From: Onchocerca volvulus
Lineage: Eukaryota > Nematoda > Chromadorea > Rhabditida > Onchocercidae
Reading direction: 5' to 3'
DNA length: 64,000 nt
Assembly (NCBI GenBank): GCA_000499405.2
Contig: HG738136.1
Location: 2,024,646-2,088,645, forward strand
The notes beneath the pieces were generated by a model that saw only the letters and a list, made by a program, of their open reading frames with translations, had not been told where the DNA came from and made no database searches. Of the stretch, positions 25,023 to 39,265 are shown piece by piece (position 1 is the first letter of the stretch; each line of letters opens with the position of its first letter). The translations under genes and the position numbers were made by a program.

Positions 25023-26992
25023 CTAGTGGACAGCGCGTGTAACAACCATATTTGCAGAAGGCACCAATCCTAAAAATCCCAACAATTTTAAATTATAAAA
25101 TGAGCCTACAAATGCCAAAAAAAAAAAAAAAATGCTTTAGGAATGCTAAATTAGTATTTGAGGACGTACCTAGTACTTTGATGGGAACCGCCATATCTTC
25201 ATCGGTAAATATTTTGCGAGGAAATGGAGTCATAAGCGTAAAGGGAATACCATCCATTGTATCCTTACTATGCAATTCCACCCATAAACGTACATGAGAC
25301 AATGGTTCATCCGACTATAATACGATACTGTTGCATGCAATGTTTTTTGGAACACTCATACGTACCTTTATCCTACTTTACAATATAAATCCATAAAATT
25401 AATTAAAATGCAACTGCTAATTGGAAAGCAATTTTTTAACATCTGAAAAATATATAAAACATGTTATTACTGAACTCCAAACAAAACTGAATTTTATCTC
25501 ATTTTTAGCTGCATATTATTATCACACTAAAGCTAAACTTACTTTAAACTTCTCTTTGATGATTAAACCATTAAGTAATCGTACTTGTATTTGACAATAA
25601 TCAGTATCCTTTACTGGAGGCGTTGCATTTACAGTAGGCAATGGTGAATTAACTGTCTCTACTACTGGTTGTGGCTGCCGTGATTGTTCACCTATCTTAC
25701 GAGCTTCTCGATCCAAACGAATTTGTTCCAAAACACGTTTGCGCGCTTCCATTTCCTTAACAAGTAATTACAATTCCTATCTAATGTTGCCATTTAACGT
25801 TCATCTAAAACTTTTCAAAACCTCACTTCATGCTTTTCACGTTTTTTTTCTTCCACCATTTTTCTCATTTCTATTTCCTTTCTTTCTTCTTCTATTTTTG
25901 CCATTGATTTTCCTTCTAGACGACGACGTTTCTCCTACAATAATTGTTCAAAGAAGTGTGGAAATTTCATTTCGAAACAATTATCATATTTCAAAAATCA
26001 GTGAAAATAAATAACGACTTTCTCTAGTGTTTCCCTTTTCTCTTCTTCCTCTTTCTTTGCTCTTGCTTCCTTCAATCTCTTTTGTAGTGCAGCAAGTCTT
26101 TCTTTTTTCTCTTCTTCTGTTAACGGTTTCATAACCTCTGTTGACTCGCTAAATGCTTCATGTTTCGTGCGTGCTGCGTGAAACATAACAGCTTGGTCAT
26201 CGGCTAACTGTTTCCCACATCTAAAACATTTCACCTATACATCTTGCAAGTAAAGCAGCCACTCGTCCGCTGCAAGACATTTTGAACATTAATGATAAGA
26301 TCAGATTTCGTTGGTTGAAATGACGAGAAGAAGCCACTAAAGAACGGAATTCATGTATTATCTGATCGAAATACCGATTACTAAAATAATGTGTATTGAT
26401 AAAGCCAAGTTTAGTCTCTTAATTGCAAAAATATGTTTTGCTGATTGCACAAATATGCTTAATACATTTCATCCTTATCTGCCTCTGCTATAACCAACCG
26501 TTTAATATCATGTACGGAAAAATTTTAAACATGCATACACATCGCATTTGAATGACATTGATTGTGGTGCTTCAATAGACGACGACTTCGACGGTTCCTC
26601 TTCTTCAGCAAGTTCAACAATCGATCTTTCCTCTTCCGGTAACTGTATCTGAGTAGGTTTCGGCGTATTTGTATCATTGTTTTTTTGATGATCCGCGATC
26701 CATTCCACTGCCTCAATCAGCCCTGTTTCACCGGTTTCTCGCAGTGCTTTTTCTCTACAATTAATGATTTTAGCATGAACTCCACATAATTCTTCTGCAG
26801 TTCCTTTCAAAAATTTGCATATTTATTTATTCATTTTTTCATCATGCAAATTATTGGTGAAGAAAATTTTCTTTTTTCTTTCTTTCTTTTTTTTCTTTTT
26901 TTTTTCTTTTTTTTTTTTTTTTTAGAAAAAATGGAAGCATACGCAATATCGTGAGGAAAACCCATCTCTTCCAATTGATCTAGCATCGACAT
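25023..26992 (-). CDS. UBXN1/SAKS1-like UBA-UBX protein, seven exons
   Basis: UBXN1 links polyubiquitinated clients to the p97/VCP ATPase. Exons (-): 26992-26943, 26754-26541, 26234-26019, 25934-25827, 25755-25543, 25314-25170, 25069-25023. All phases agree, giving 330 aa. The UBA domain spans about residues 1-40 (LDQLEEMGFPHDIAEKAL, then LIEAVEWIADH). A C2H2-like finger follows at about 88-115 (CFRCGKQLADD, then HAARTKH). Next comes a long charged helix of Lys/Glu/Arg (about 120-200), then a UBX domain (about 238-328: DYCQIQVRLLNG, then MTPFPRKIF and LVPSANMVVT). The finger is absent from human UBXN1 as I recall it but is typical of fungal and invertebrate relatives. The donor GTCGTT after exon 3 is weak. 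Confidence 0.92.
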
Positions 26993-28723
26993 TTTTCACA
27001 CAGTTACTTATGTTCCACTATCTTTTAATTCCTATAAACCATCAAGCAAGTTATTCATTTCAATACGTTAAAGAAATTTAATGTAAAATTAATTCAAAAA
27101 GAACTCGAAGGACTGAAATAGCAGGACTTCACAAATTTTCTGGAATAATATCACTGTTTGCTAAACCGGTTCAAATCTTTTCCCGGTCTTTTAAATTCGA
27201 TAAAAATACGAAATTTTTCGAACGGATTTTGTATCTCGAAGAAAGAATATGTTCACATACTATAAATATGTATGAAAGCGCCCCCAACATTGACACTTCT
27301 CTAATATAAGTTGACCTGTTTCATTATTGTCCAGCCTTTCAACTTAACTGGTATCTAGAGATTTCTTAGAAATATTACTTTTAAAAGGTCCGATTAATTA
27401 CTTTCACACTACAGTATATTATCAGAAATATACGGATGATGCATTATACATATCCAATATTAGAGAAACATTTAGATGAAGAAATATATTTTATTGATAA
27501 AAATATCTATTGAACAAAGTGTGCAACCTGCCAAAGCGGAAAATTCAATCATCTCAAGTAGCAAATTCAAAAAGTTGTTTACTTCTGACGATTATCTGTA
27601 GGAAATAAATATCTTTAGAATCGACAGCAATTACAAGCAAATTAAAAAATAAATAAATAAATAAATAAATAATTAAGGAGAAGATTTTCCTGAAAATAAT
27701 TATGAAAATACATAGAATTTGTCTATGCTTACAACAAAACAAAATAGAACGACACGTTTAATTTGAAAAATTAAAAATCATTGCAGAAGTGAATGACTAT
27801 AAAATAACAAAGTTAAAAAAGAGAACGTATGCAAGCTCTTCGCAAATCAAAGCAATCTAATAAATCAAAAAAAAAAAGAAAAAAAAGAAAAAACGAAGTT
27901 TTAAGCACAGATGACGGTCTAAAGTGACCTAACGTGATCTAAATTATGTTCAGAAATCAAAGATTTTGAAGGAAAATTATTTTAAGGATTATTAACTTGA
28001 AAAAAGTATTTACACTGACAAAGAATAAAACATATAGAACCTAAATAAAAAAAGACAAAATTAAATATTTGCACAACCATTAAATGAAATCAAATCGGTT
28101 CAAGCTAAAAATTTCGCACATATTAAAAGCCAAAAATTTTACACATATTCTTTAAATAGAGATAGTAAACAAGTGTACATAAAATGCAATCTATTGAGAT
28201 CTCGAAACACTATGCGTTTTCTGAAAAAATGAAAGATGATATTAATATTTGAATTTAACCTATATATTATATTTACAGAGAAATTTTGTTATGAACCCTT
28301 GGAAAATACTGAGATTTTTGGAGAAAACTAGCATTTGAAGAGCTTAATATCATTCTCTATCTCTTTTGTATTGATCCAACAATTATGAAATTTTATGATT
28401 TTTTTTAAGGCTACCACAAACCTTTACAGCACAATACTTTATACATGTGGTGGGAGCTCAACTTGTGATGAATTATAAATGCCGCAGAAATCGCAACCAC
28501 ATTTTCTCAATTCCCATGCTTCAACCTGAATATATCCTTTGAAATTGTTAAAAACACTTGAACTGATAGCAATTTTTAATAACAAACTAAGTTTGAAACA
28601 CGACCAATAAAATCTACTATGAATTGAAGAGAATGAGTATAGAATGAATATAATTCACTTATAATGCAAATCTGCATATGACTGTCTGTTCATTTCCAAA
28701 TACTAATTAATCCTCCTCATCAT
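26993..28723. other. intergenic, poly-T tract and microsatellite
   Basis: No exon is supported. The region contains an (ATAA)n run near 27638-27672 and poly-A stretches near 27868. Another long T/C tract lies at 26873-26923, inside UBXN1 intron 1. Confidence 0.5.
27638..27672. repeat. (ATAA)n microsatellite
   Basis: About eight tandem AAAT/ATAA units in intergenic DNA. Confidence 0.9.
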
Positions 28724-29705
28724 TCAGCAAACCAGAATTCTTTGACGGTCAAATTTCTTTACTTTGATAAAAGGATTATCGTTATTCTTTCCGATATGCT
28801 CCAACAAATTAACAACCAATGAACCATTTTGCAAGCGTTTCACCCTGTTCCCTGAATATGAGATCAAGAAATAAATGAAAATGAAAATCCTCTCTCTCTA
28901 AAATTATTTTTCATTAGAAGAACATAACCCAAAATCAATCTTTTTAATTTATATAAATTTCATAACTTACTTTTTGCTGTTGTGTTCTGCGTGGAAATCA
29001 GCTCAGCCATCAATGAGCGGCGCCTCCTTAAGAGATCTTCTTGTCGAGACTGAAATAAGCTTCTTCCAAGATTCATCGCAATTTCTGGTTAAAATAAAAT
29101 AGTGAGATATCTTTTCCGCGATATCTTTCAGAAATTAAATAAATTTAAGTTCTTACTAATGGATCAATTGTCATATCTTCTACTGCTATATTTAACATTC
29201 TTTCCATGGTCTGTTGACTTCGTTGAACTGCAGTTTCCAGGATAGCAATATCCTTTCTCAACTGAATTAGTCTTTCAGTTCTACTCGCATTTTCCATTAA
29301 TTTCTCATTAGCAATACCATCCAGTTTTTGTCTCTTCGGTTCTAAAATAATTTTTTTTAAACTTGTTTTCAATTCGTTGACACTTTTTTTTTGTTGAAAA
29401 TACCTAGTTTAATGGCATAGCAGGATTTATTTACAAACAGCGACTATCCTGCTTGATATCATATCTATCTCAACAAAAAACATTTTGCGGCCATCTAAAA
29501 TATACATTGATAACATATATGGATCTGTTACAAAATTTTTATTTCTTTCATCAGTTTAATGGACCATTCTCGAATAATTTTGGGGAATCAAAAAAAAAAA
29601 AAATGGAAGAAAATCTTAAGAATAGCAACCGGTAGAAGAATCGATGCATTCAGGCCTTTGATGATTTGTCAACAAATTTGATGTGCAATCCATTTGATCG
29701 TCCAT
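28724..29705 (-). CDS. small uncharacterised coiled-coil protein, four exons
   Basis: Exons (-): 29705-29630, 29341-29157, 29049-28971, 28851-28724. Phases 1, 0 and 1 all agree, giving 155 aa. The start follows a TTGTAG acceptor 10 bases upstream, a likely trans-splice site. A basic patch (PKR near residue 27) precedes a predicted helix with heptad spacing (LIQLRKDIAILETAVQRS, then TMERMLNIAVEDM). An arginine run follows (DLLRRRRSLMAEL), and then a mixed C-terminal block with NPFIKVKKFDRQRIL. I do not recognise the family. The size and helix suggest a subunit of a larger complex, which is inference only. Confidence 0.65.
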
Positions 29706-29871
29706 ATTGATTCCCTACAAGCATATTTATCATTTCAAACAAAATAGTCTATTTTTTTTTTTTTTTTTTTTAATATTCTTCAGATGAAATGAAAGATGAT
29801 CAGTTTAATAGAGAAATGTCTTCTTGCATTTATTCAACAATTTTAAATGTATATCTCTACTTGAGCTGCAA

Positions 29872-30008
29872 CATTTCTACTCATACCGTAATTGCATATC
29901 TTTATCTGCATATTTCTGATCATACTGTACATCTTTATCTGCATATTTTTAATCGTACTGTACATCTTTATCTGCATCTTTTTGATCATACTGTACTTGC
30001 TTATTTGG
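29872..30008. repeat. 33-bp minisatellite, about four copies
   Basis: The unit contains ATCATACTGTACATCTTTAT and then CTGCATATTT. Because 33 is divisible by three, it creates a repetitive spurious frame (HTVHLYLHIF-like) on the plus strand and another on the minus strand. Copies diverge by a few bases each. Confidence 0.85.
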
Positions 30009-30054
30009 ATCATATGTCCATACATATATATGCTATACAGTTTATCTCTTGTAT

Positions 30055-30450
30055 AAATTCCAATACTACGCCAAGACTTCCATCACGGGATCCCCGCCCA
30101 ACTTTAACTGAGCTTAAACCCGCCCCACATTTCCCGAGATTCCCCGCGCTAAACACCATCGAGACTAACTCCACGGCATCCATGTACCATAGTGTCCATA
30201 CGATATGGACATGGATGAAATAGCAGGCTGAATTATGCCAGAACGAAGTTTAAAATGTGTTTTGGACTTTTGCAGCTCTATATCCTTTGGTAAAGTTTAG
30301 GTCTATGGGGAGGGTTGTTTGTTAGGGGGGTTGGCGTGGGCGTTTTACGTCGGAGTTGTACTTGCAGGGTGTGACGTAGGGGATTTACGTCATGGCCGTA
30401 CTTACGGGGCTAACGTGAGCGTTTTACATTAGAGTTGTATTTTAATTGTT
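30055..30450. promoter_or_regulatory. GC-rich block with ~40-bp repeats, upstream of rpl-4
   Basis: GC content rises sharply here against the AT-rich background (CCCGCCCC and GGGGGG runs). The segment 30335-30440 holds three degenerate units of 39-40 bp, each with TACGTC or TACATT followed by GTACTT or GTATTT. TGACGT (30372-30377) and ACGTCA (30387-30392) are CRE-like. It ends about 430 bases before the rpl-4 start and may be its promoter, or a small inserted element. A small hairpin, TGTCCATA-CGA-TATGGACA, lies at 30193-30211. Confidence 0.5.
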
Positions 30451-30874
30451 ATTAGTAGAAGCTGATCATTAGCTTCTTGTAACATTGACGGAGTGCACTT
30501 GTCATTTTTGGCCAAAGAAAGATCGCTAGATTATCAAAGACAAAGAAGATTTAACAACTTAGTAGCCCATTTTATCAGTATCAATTAGTACATTATTTAT
30601 TTAATCAACTAATTACTAATTTTTAGTCTAAAGCATTATTTATCTTTAAAAAAAAAAAATGAAAATTCGTTGTATTGTTAATTCCTAAATATGTGTTACA
30701 TATATTTGTAGCGTATGAGAGAATATTACATTGCATATTCGAAAAATTCACATTTTTAAACATGTTAGCGTAATACTAAGAGCAAAAGAAAGGAATTCTT
30801 TGGATGCTCAAAAAGTTTTGATTGCTTTTTCCGTATATATGGAAAATTATTTTTTGTTACTTTAAAGAGGTGCT

Positions 30875-32968
<2,094 letters not shown>

Positions 32969-33570
32969 AAATATATTTGATCGTTATCATGTAATTTGTT
33001 ATACATCAGAATTTCGTTGGATAAATTTTATAAAATGTAAGAGAAAAGTTAGCAATTCAAGCAATATATTTATAATAAAATCATGAGAAATACTGAATTC
33101 AGGCAAAATGCTATTTAACATGATGACTACTCATTCATCTAATTCAAAACATCAAAAAATTCACCGTATTTCACCAGAAAAACATCAGAATAAGAATGGT
33201 TTGCAGATGCTTTTCAGATTTATCCCAGTGGGAACATTTGTATGGATATGGGTTCACAACCCAGTACCACCCAAACACTGACAAGTAAAAGAGAGAGGTA
33301 TAATCGATCTTGATAAAAATTGCAGACCATAGCGAGATTTGTTCCACAAGAGATCGGAAACAATGAAAATAAAATAGCGAAACAAATCTAAATCGCAAAG
33401 GAACTTTTGAAAAAGAAAAAATCCGTATACACGAGGAACAAACAATTCATATAGGAATACGTTAACATGGTAAATCAATAGCAAAAGATAAACATTCACA
33501 TGGCACATTTTGTTGAAAATGTATACTACTGATAATATGAAGAATGATGATCCTCCGAAAAACAATACGA

Positions 33571-34963
33571 CTAATTTTGATAAGCTTCATTTTGATAACC
33601 GGAAGCATGACGACTAAGTGAATATGGATTCTTTATTTCGCCTTCGGGTTTACTTTGCATAAATTCCATTTTGAAACCTTCGGCGAGAAGACCCGCGCTA
33701 AAAATGATTAAAGTAAAAAAAGTGAGTAAAAAATTCAAAAAAAATGAGAATTTTTCTTTCAAAAATCAATCATCTCCATATGCTGCAGTAGTTTTTTCGG
33801 TGCTTTTCTGATTGCTTTAGGTACAAAGAAAATTTTCTAGGAAACAGGAGTTTATGCATGAGACTGCCAGGTCATATATTAAAGATTCTAGCAACTAATT
33901 TAATTTTTAAAGAAATCTCAAGCGAATAATTTGCGGGAATGCAGGAATATACAATTTTCAAAAAATTGCAATCAAAGTTCCCTCCTAACTTTCTTTTCCC
34001 TTCAAATGGGAAGAAAAATTCATAGATTAATTTCCATCAAGAAACAATTGAAAAAGGTCAGATTTACGTCGAATTCTCTGTTAATTTATGCACGCTTTTC
34101 GTCGTCTTCCTGATATTCATGTCGATTCTTTTGAAGATATCCTGCAGACTTTCTCCATCGATATCCTGTGACTTAATAGATTCTCCTCGGTTGTTTTTCA
34201 CATTTATGGACCGATCCGATATATAATCTCCGTCAAGGATTTCATCATAAATTGGTATCTCTACGTATTCTTTGAGATAGAAACTTTCATTCGACCAAAG
34301 ACGATTCAACCGTTTTATTTCGCTCATCTATAAAAAATGGCTTGTTAGAACTATTATTTAAAATGATTTACTTAAACGTTTAACTTGCTAATAAAATTAC
34401 CGATTCTTATTTGAACAAATCTTCCAAGATGATTCAAAACATTAAATTGATTCTTCAAAATGATAAAAGGAAATCAGCAAGTTAGGAAACATTACATATC
34501 TCACTTGAGAAAAAAAGATTCCTGAAGAAAAATCCTATTAAGTACCTAATTCATGAAGGTTACAAGTATCGACATTTTTGACTTTGTCTTCTCAGTGACG
34601 AAGACTTTTGAAGAAGAGTTGTTAGGAACAAAAATTAAACTTTGTTGACTTCTTCTTCCTCTCTAGTAACAAATAAATTCCTAAACAGCACAGCACTAAA
34701 TTACACTGCGAAATTATTCACGGGATTATTCCATATGACTTAAAATATGGTCAAGGAATCACCCTACAAGAAATAGGCTTAATAAAAATACATACTGAAG
34801 TGTTGTATTTTAGAACAAGTCCTTGAAGTGTATCGTTTGGTCCAATTTGATGTTGAATTATTGTACGATAGGTTTTCGTGGGAACATGAGGATTTGATAA
34901 ACTACCATATCCACGTGTTCGTTGATAACTACACAAGAATGTGCGCTCATCTTGACCGTCCAT
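33571..34963 (-). CDS. LysM-domain protein (LYSMD1/2-like), three exons
   Basis: Exons (-): 34963-34796, 34327-34068, 33697-33571. Phases agree, giving 184 aa. The LysM domain spans about residues 36-82 (QHQIGPNDTLQGLVLKYNTS, then SEIKRLNRLWSN and YVEIPI), matching the animal LYSMD1/2 pattern in which LysM lies near the N-terminus. The family's conserved C-terminal helix is also recognisable (LQDIFKRIDMNIRKTTKSVHK). There is no signal peptide and no membrane segment in the spliced model, so it is probably cytosolic; LYSMD3/4 instead carry a membrane anchor. The molecular function of this subfamily is poorly known. Confidence 0.88.
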
Positions 34964-35596
34964 TATTGTACCACATTATTAGCAACTATCAATCTGAATT
35001 GACTAATTAGACACTGATTAATTAAGGCACAAAAAATACACACCAACTTTGAAATCCCGCCTAATTTTATCCTATACAAACAAAAAAAAAGGCTCGATCC
35101 AAAAAGAGTAGCACAATGATCCCATAGTCGGAATTTAACTGACCATAAGCACATCGTTGCAAAAAGTTTCAAAGTAAGACTATAGAAGCAATTACTAATA
35201 TAGGATGATTGGTTTAGAGATACTTGGAGTTGTCAGGAAGGAGGTACGGAAAGGTTTGCTAGAGAGTATTAAAATGGAGTATGCAGGAAACGTAGGAAGG
35301 AAAATAATTGTCATCAGACGCAGGGAAACGAGTTGACCTTTTTGGTTGACACGTGGAATCGATAGATTTACCGGTATCTCTCGGGTGTCAGTCTTTGTTA
35401 CCTCGGAAGCTAGTACGGGAATTCCATATTATCTTGATGTAAAAGTTCGCAGCTAATGAAAAAGTAGTGTGCGCCGAAGAAGTCAGAGACAGAGATTAAA
35501 CGAGACAGCGATTGGGTGCACGGGCATTGATTTCTTCTATTTCTGTCGTTTTCGGCCGAAAGTTTCCTTTTCTCCTTCGTTTTTGGCAGCAGTTGT

Positions 35597-35618
35597 GTAT
35601 GTGTGTGTGTGTGAATTT
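35597..35618. repeat. (TG)n microsatellite
   Basis: A short TG run in the region upstream of the SR-protein gene. Confidence 0.8.
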
Positions 35619-35660
35619 GTGTAGTGTGCTTTGTTCTATGGAACGTGGAAAAAAGAATGT

Positions 35661-35945
35661 TCACGTAGGAGAAGAATAATTAGTCACGTAGAAGGAGGAA
35701 AGTCACGTAGGAATAGTCGCGTAGGAAAAGGAATAGTCACGTAGGAGGAATCACATAGGAGAAGGAATAATCACGTAGAAGAATCGATCATGATGTTTCA
35801 ATAATTTTGTTTGATTAATCTCTACCTCCAACGGTTGGATAGCTTCTCCAATTCTTCTGATATCTGCCTAAGAAGGAGTGGTTGCATAGGAGAAGGAATA
35901 ATCATGTAGAAGGAATAGTCACGTGGAAGAATTAATTGCGCAGAA
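35661..35945. promoter_or_regulatory. TCACGTAGGA repeat array upstream of SR gene
   Basis: Repeats of TCACGTAGGA and close variants (TCACGTAGAA, TCGCGTAGGA, TCACATAGGA) occur near 35661, 35684, 35703, 35717, 35737, 35751 and 35771, with two more diverged copies near 35911 and 35929. They are interleaved with GGAGAAGGAATAAT. The purine-rich GGAGAAGGA parts resemble exonic splicing enhancers, so the array could act as DNA (bZIP/bHLH half sites) or as 5' UTR/outron RNA. Confidence 0.6.
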
Positions 35946-36091
35946 AGAGGAAGGGGTTGCATATTGGATGTGGATTTGAGAGAAACGGATTAGAAAAAAG
36001 AATGAGTCATTCATTGTGCAATCGATTTATTCGTTTTTTTTTCTTTTTTTTTTTTGCTTTTGTAATGTAAATGAAATACATCTTCAGGAAG

Positions 36092-37986
36092 ATGGCACCA
36101 AGAAAACGTTCCACATCGAAAACCAGTTCAAGTTCTTCATCAACAGAACGGTATTATTAATGATAAAATAATTCGTTGATGTCTACATTTAACTTATCAT
36201 ATTGGATGGCAAATCTATTGTTTAATTTTAGATCACGTTCACGAAGTCGTACACGTTCAAAAACTCGAAGCCGCAGTAAAACTTATTCGCCAGATCGTGG
36301 TGAAGAAGGACGTCTCCATGTGGCAAATATCGATGAGTCAGTACGAGCACGAGATCTTGAAGAAGCATTTTCGTAAGATTTTTTGTTAAAGGGGTGAAGG
36401 TGGGGAGGGGAGGGGGGAGGAGGAGGAGGGGAGGGATTATTTGCAACCAACTAATATTGCTTCACTGTATACTTTCTGCTGTTTGCAGGCGTTTCGGAAA
36501 GCTCTCAGAAGTTTGGGTAGCAAGCTATCCACCACTTTTTGCATTTGTGGTGTTCAAGAATAAGTCGGATGCAAATGAAGCACTTGCAGGATTGAATAAC
36601 ACGTAAATTGCAAATTCTTATTGGAATTCCTACGAAGGTTGAATGAAATAATAGGGTTCATAGTGACTTTAGCCGTTTGCCGGAGGTAAACTTGAATAAC
36701 ATTGCTAATCTAACATTTGATTCTTTCAAAAATTAATCTGTGATTGTTTCTGACACTTTATCTACAGACTTATGCCGAATTGCATGTAGTTGTACAGTTG
36801 CATGCAATATAATTTAAAGTGTACCAGAAAAGTAATTTTTGGAATATTTTCTTTTGCAGATATATTCGTAATTGTCGAGTGCGCGTATCGGTGGCGCTAC
36901 CTCGGGTTCGTGCTCATGATCGCTATCGTTTTGGAGGTGGTTATGGAGGTGGTTATTATGGTGGTGGTGGTGGTGGTGGTGGTGGTTACGGCAGGTAATT
37001 ACTGACATCTTTAATAATTTCATAGATTTTTGATTTGGATTTGATGAAAGGATTTAAAAGGATGAAAGAAAAATGGATTTTAGATATGGGGGTTACGGCG
37101 GCAGTCGATATGGGGACTATGGACGTTATGGCGGATATGGTCGAGATCGAGATAGACGGTAAGTATTGTAGGATTCTTATAATTTGAATAAATTAAGGGT
37201 ACTATAGGAAAGGGGGGAAGAAGGATGGCTTAGTAGAAATTATTCAGCCATATTTCCCTGAAATATTACCTTACAACACACTGTGATGTCCGTTTACTCC
37301 TGGATGGGTGGGATATACGAAGGGTTATCCATTAAATTAGTTTGATATAGGCCTGGATGATGGTAAACTTTGGTTGCTTTGTGTGTGATGGAATCATTAT
37401 GGACAGTGTTGAAACTGTGGTGATAATTGGTTTGTTGGCTCGGCTCCCTCCGTCGTCCATATTGTTTGGAATGGATGGGCCGAGCTGTGAATTGGTTTTG
37501 ATATTGATGGTCCATCATTTTGTGTTTTTGGCATACTCTGGAATATTGTTGTTGGAAAATGGAGGAAGTGTATGGTAATGGGAACTCTGTAGTGCACGAT
37601 TCGCAATTCTTTTGAAAATGGTTTTTATTCATTTTTCGGACATTGTGCAACAAATGTTCCACATTCACGTTTCATTCGTTTACGAAAGAAGTGTTCTCCT
37701 CTTTGCACCACCTATAAACGCACTTTTTTCATGTTTTTTTTATTTGAACTCTGTGACCATGATGATTTGTCTTTATTTACTGCTTTATGAAACCATAAAT
37801 TTTGGCATAACATGGAGTGTTCGAAAAGATATGAACTCAGCCTCTTAAGTCCAGGGATTTTGCTCGAAGACCGTAAAGAGTTCTGCAGGTGAATCATTGT
37901 GTTACTTAAATAATTTGTTACTTTTTGCAGACGATCACCGCCACGCAGAGAACGCGAACGTCGCAGAAGGTGCCGTAATGCTTATG

Positions 37987-38017
<31 letters not shown>

Positions 38018-38193
38018 TGAGATGGAAGCGACCATAAAGGAAAAGGCGAGAGAATTGGCCTTCCCAAAGTTTCCACTGCCACTAATTATAGCCTCATCAA
38101 CATGCTAGCTCTAGAAATGATTCTGAAATACATTTCAGGTCCCGCACTCGCTCACGGTCACGTTCACGTTCTTCTTCATCTCACAGTCGTTAG
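36092..38193 (+). CDS. SR-type splicing factor, RRM plus RS/Gly tail, seven exons
   Basis: Exons: 36092-36150, 36232-36372, 36489-36602, 36860-36994, 37084-37158, 37931-37969, 38139-38193, all joined in phase 2, giving 205 aa. A short N-terminal RS segment (residues 20-36) precedes one RRM (about 46-120): RNP2-like RLHVANID, RNP1-like LFAFVVFKN, and NCRVRVSVALPR, close to the SRSF3/7 type. A Gly/Tyr/Arg tail follows, including nine consecutive Gly codons written as GGT, and then an RS tail ending SSSSHSR. Such proteins select splice sites and shuttle mRNA. The ATG follows a TCTTCAG acceptor by four bases. The donor of exon 6 is GTGCCG, chosen because only that phase restores the RS tail. The 3' UTR is probably long, with AATAAA at 38809. 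Confidence 0.92.
37159..37930 (+). other. long GT-rich intron of SR gene, possible poison-exon region
   Basis: This intron is far longer than the others in the gene. It contains a G/T-rich block (about 37290-37600) whose complement is open for 124 codons (37294-37668, -). SR genes commonly autoregulate through ultraconserved poison cassette exons in such introns. I cannot define a cassette exon with both splice sites here, so the assignment is speculative. Confidence 0.3.
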
Positions 38194-39265
38194 AACATCA
38201 GTTACGAAAGAAACGTTTTGAGACTTTCGAGATGATGCGATTGTTGGGAAAATCACATGTTTTAATATATTTCTATGTTCGATTACTAATTTCCTGTATC
38301 GTTTTTAATTTTAATTTTACATTACATGCATAAGTTTTGATTTTTTAGTCCCAGTCAACTATACACATTCAGCATTTGTTTGAGAAATAATTCTTTTTTA
38401 TTAATGAATTATTTGTATCTTAAATTCAACAACTCCTATATTTGCGAGCTTTTAAAGGGGAATGGAAGCAATATATTGAATGATTTATTGTCGCAAAGCT
38501 GAAATCCTACCTCTTTCCAAGTATTGAATTTAAGCTTAGATTTCAGTGGTATAATCGAGAACTTAATATGTTCATTTGTGGAGAGAGATATAATTCAATT
38601 AATATGATATGGATGAATTATCCTTCCAGGTTTTCGTAGTATTAGCTGTTAATATTGTTTTTTAAGGAATCGATAATGGTAAGAAAGGAACGAATATTGA
38701 TGCTTAAATTTTTTATTATTTGTCCCTTTTTTTCTTATGGTTGGGAGTTATTTGTTTGGCAGCAGGTTGGAAGTATCTTTATTGTTGAATGTGAAGTTTT
38801 TACTTGCAATAAAGCATTTCATCAGTGCATTTAACATTAAAATTACTTATGTGTAACCAGAGAAGTTATTTTAGGTTTTTGAAATGGAGCAAAAAGAGTT
38901 TGAAATTTGCTGAATATGTTTATTCGCTACTCTGCAGCTCTAATATAACATAGTACTGTCATGAATGGAAATAGAATTTGTTAATGGAAGTTTTCTGGTA
39001 CCGTGCAATACTTTGTTTCAAAACTTCACACCATCAAGAAATTCAGTTTTATGAAATGATAAATGTATGGGAGCGAGATGTATATGCGAAGAGAAAAGAA
39101 AAAAATCAAGAGTTCACCTATGATAAGTTAACAATATTGATAATTTAGAGAAATGGTAATGAGGACAAATTAGATGTTCGAAATCCGATATTTATTGTCA
39201 ACGAATGAGAAACAATGTGACAATTTTTAGATCATTTCCGGTAGTAATCCTTAGATATAACGTGT
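38194..39265. other. SR-gene 3' UTR and intergenic
   Basis: No exon is supported. The first ~620 bases, up to AATAAA at 38809-38814, are probably the SR-gene 3' UTR. Confidence 0.45.

Noticed and set aside
29789..30223. 144-codon plus-strand frame (MKDDQFNREMSS...)
   Set aside because: Its middle is the 33-bp minisatellite, whose length preserves frame, and its end is the GC-rich block. No splice partner or family is seen.
37294..37668. 124-codon antisense frame inside the SR intron as a gene
   Set aside because: The strand is A/C-rich and T-poor, so stop codons are rare by composition alone. Kept only as a finding about the intron.
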